From positions 1 through 34,493 of IMG/VR virus record IMGVR_UViG_3300020433_000021: a stretch of DNA of 34,493 nt; one strand, 5' to 3'. The first letter of the stretch is position 1. Every line of letters starts with the position of its first letter. The translations under genes and the position numbers were made by a program. Shown one piece after another: positions 32,981 to 34,493 of this stretch. Source of the stretch: a virus. The notes under the pieces were generated by a model. It worked only from the letters and a program-made list of their open reading frames with translations, ran no database searches and was not told where the DNA came from.

Positions 32981-33831
32981 TGTTAGGAAATTACTTTTAT
33001 CACGAAATAATAAGAAAAACAGTCATTGCATTTGGTACACTGTTTAATGATATTCATGTGCGTCACGATGATCAAGCAGGTAATCCATTATCAGAAATTA
33101 AAGTTCCAGTTGCATATGGTCCGAGACAAAAGTTTCTTGCAAGAATCCAACAACAACCAGAATTAAATAAAGCAACTCAAATTACATTGCCAAGAATGTC
33201 TTTTGAGATAACAAGTATTTCATATGATGCTTCACGAAAGGCAGGTATAACTCAAACATTTAAGGCAGCGGATAGTACTGACGGTAATAAAATGAAAAAG
33301 GTGTTTATGCCTGTGCCATACAATTTAGGATTTGAATTAAATATTTTGGTCAAGTTGCAAGATGATGGATTACAAATTTTAGAACAAATATTACCTTTCT
33401 TTCAACCAGGTTTTAATTTATCAATAGATTTAGTTAAATCAATTGGAGAGAAGAGAGATGTGCCTATGATATTAAACGGTATTTCACAACAAGATGATTA
33501 CGAAGGTGATTTTTCTACTCGAAGAGCATTGATATACACATTATCATTTACTGCAAAAACCTTTATGTTTGGTCATATTGCAAAAACACCCGAAGGACTT
33601 ATTCGCAAAGTTCAAGTGGATTACTATTCAGATACAAACACAAGAACAGCAAAGAGAGAACAAAGATATACTGTGGTACCAAAAGCGAAAAAGGATTATA
33701 ACGATGATGGTGTTATAGATACACAAGATGAACCATTTATCGAACCAGGTGATGATTTTGGATTCACTGAAACAAGTTCCTTCTTTGGTGACGGTAAAGA
33801 ATTTGCACCTGCTCGAAATCAGGATCTATAA
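32980..33831 (+). CDS. gp15: Tail sheath stabiliser / tail terminator gp15
   Basis: The 283-residue protein (T4 gp15: 272) starts MLGNYFYHEIIRKTVIAFGT and contains LFNDIHVRH, VPVAYGPRQKFLARI, LPRMSFEITSISYD, the PVPYNLGFELNILVK block and LPFFQPGFNLSIDL, all typical of gp15. In T4, gp15 caps the tail tube and sheath and docks to the gp14 neck. The C-terminus carries DYNDDGVIDTQD (239-250), a textbook EF-hand/dockerin-like calcium loop (D-x-N-x-D-G-x-I-D-x-x-D). It then ends in an acidic, Phe-rich tail. The gene overlaps gene 14 by one base and gene 16 follows after two bases. Confidence 0.93.
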   Translation: MLGNYFYHEIIRKTVIAFGTLFNDIHVRHDDQAGNPLSEIKVPVAYGPRQKFLARIQQQPELNKATQITLPRMSFEITSISYDASRKAGITQTFKAADSTDGNKMKKVFMPVPYNLGFELNILVKLQDDGLQILEQILPFFQPGFNLSIDLVKSIGEKRDVPMILNGISQQDDYEGDFSTRRALIYTLSFTAKTFMFGHIAKTPEGLIRKVQVDYYSDTNTRTAKREQRYTVVPKAKKDYNDDGVIDTQDEPFIEPGDDFGFTETSSFFGDGKEFAPARNQDL

Positions 33832-33833
33832 TC

Positions 33834-34265
33834 ATGAAAAACTCATATGATTCCTTAAACGATACATTCAACACAGAACCAGTTGAAGCAAATGCTATTA
33901 CAAAAGAAGATAATCGGAAAAATAACTTACAAAAACTTACTGATGATGTTAGTAAGGATTATGATTATACTCGTGGTAATCTCTACTCTTTAATTGAGAA
34001 AGGACAGGAAGCAATAAATGGTATAATGGAAGTTGCAGGTGAAACTGCAAGTCCAAGAGCATATGAAGTAGCTGGTCAGTTAATTAAAAGTGTTGCAGAT
34101 AGCACGGATAAGTTAATGGATTTGCAAAAAAAATTAAAAGAGATAGATGAAGATAGTCCCAAAAAACAAAATACAGTCACTAATAATGCATTATTTGTTG
34201 GATCTACAAGTGAGTTATCAAAAATGATAAAAGATGGTTTACTAAATAATAATAGCTCTGAATAG
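33834..34265 (+). CDS. gp16: Terminase small subunit gp16
   Basis: The 143-residue product (T4 gp16: 164) has the expected plan: a polar N-terminus, a central helical core DYDYTRGNLYSLIEKGQEAI and then SPRAYEVAGQLIKSVADSTD with an adjoining charged helix MDLQKKLKEI (coiled coil, about 75-105). The C-terminal NALFVGSTSELSKMIK matches the gp16 tail of marine T4-like phages. Small terminase forms a ring that recognises concatemeric DNA and stimulates the gp17 nuclease/ATPase. Gene 17 would normally follow; here one more small gene starts first. Confidence 0.9.
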   Translation: MKNSYDSLNDTFNTEPVEANAITKEDNRKNNLQKLTDDVSKDYDYTRGNLYSLIEKGQEAINGIMEVAGETASPRAYEVAGQLIKSVADSTDKLMDLQKKLKEIDEDSPKKQNTVTNNALFVGSTSELSKMIKDGLLNNNSSE

Positions 34266-34272
34266 TCTGTAG

Positions 34273-34493
34273 ATGGGAAAGACTTCCTGTAAAAAAGGAC
34301 AATACTATTGTAACACTGACAAAAAGTGTAAACCCATCCCTGATGGATATAAAGTTCGTGAAGATGGATTTTTAGTTTCAGAGGGATCGAATCCTCGTAT
34401 CCCAAGAAAAGCAGGACAACCTGCAAAATCAAAAAAACATTCTGATTTATATACTGATGAAGATCCTAAAGGAACTATTCATGGACTTGGTTT
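34273..34493 (+). CDS. Cys-containing phage protein, partial (runs off window)
   Basis: Only the first 73 residues are visible. The N-terminus MGKTSCKKGQYYCNTDKKCK has cysteines at 6, 13 and 19, followed by PIPDGYKV. The visible end contains HSDLYTDEDPKGTIHGLG. From memory, C-K-x-G-x-YYC...KKCKPIP and DLYTDE-PKGTI-GLGF strings recur in marine T4-like virus proteins of unknown role. Three cysteines in a reducing cytoplasm suggest a small metal-binding knot or a late-formed disulfide in virions, which is inference. The ATG begins 7 bases after the gp16 stop with no clear Shine-Dalgarno site. The gene 17 large terminase is expected just beyond the window. Confidence 0.75.
   Translation, partial: MGKTSCKKGQYYCNTDKKCKPIPDGYKVREDGFLVSEGSNPRIPRKAGQPAKSKKHSDLYTDEDPKGTIHGLG

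Noticed and set aside
1-34493. CRISPR arrays, tRNA genes, insertion sequences, toxin-antitoxin or defence systems
   Set aside because: No regular spacer-repeat array, cloverleaf, transposase, integrase or defence motif was seen; nearly every base belongs to a collinear late gene.

Overview
The window is a late virion-structure region of a marine T4-like myovirus, most likely a cyanophage of the Synechococcus/Prochlorococcus type. Four things point this way. (i) Gene order follows T4: 25, 6, [7 position], 8, [9/10 position], [11/12/wac position], 13, 14, 15, 16, all on the plus strand and nearly gap-free. (ii) A short bacterial-type S-adenosylmethionine decarboxylase (speD), a well-known cyanomyovirus auxiliary gene, sits just before gene 25. 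(iii) T4-type late promoters (TATAAATA) occur in all three of the largest breaks between genes from gene 25 onward. (iv) Several small proteins are ones I remember as conserved in cyanomyoviruses. The DNA is strongly AT-rich by eye, which would suit a low-GC host such as high-light Prochlorococcus or another oligotrophic marine bacterium. The exact host cannot be read from the sequence.

Layout. 78-3383: a chain of small, mostly overlapping genes. Two encode small unknowns. These are followed by a GT2-like glycosyltransferase, three tiny proteins, a GNAT/ATE-like acyltransferase candidate and two conserved unknowns. 3380-3721: speD. 3724-3731: late promoter. 3751-19363: baseplate wedge genes 25 and 6, then a giant 4416-residue protein in the gene 7 position. 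19376-19383: late promoter. 19404-28650: gene 8, a 2475-residue DUF4815-type protein and a small coiled-coil protein. 28655-28662: late promoter. 28690-30737: a 76-residue mini structural protein, a 545-residue fibre-like protein and a short coiled-coil protein. 30737-34265: neck proteins gp13 and gp14, tail terminator/sheath stabiliser gp15 and small terminase gp16. 34273 to the end: a partial Cys-containing gene in the place where gene 17 would be expected soon after.

Together the genes build the baseplate wedge (25, 6, 7-position, 8), baseplate-periphery or fibre components, the head-tail neck (13, 14, 15) and the start of the packaging motor (16). SpeD would raise polyamine synthesis during infection. 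The two giant genes fill about 60% of the window and consist largely of repeated beta-type modules.

The least ordinary observations are: a GxGY-type beta module shared by four different virion proteins; three copies of an FxCxxD...YPR module in the giant protein, one of them apparently broken; a Gly-Gly-x-Phe C-terminus on two fibre-region proteins whose codons also form the next gene's Shine-Dalgarno site at identical spacing; and an EF-hand-like loop in gp15. I see no CRISPR array, tRNA, insertion sequence, integrase or defence system.
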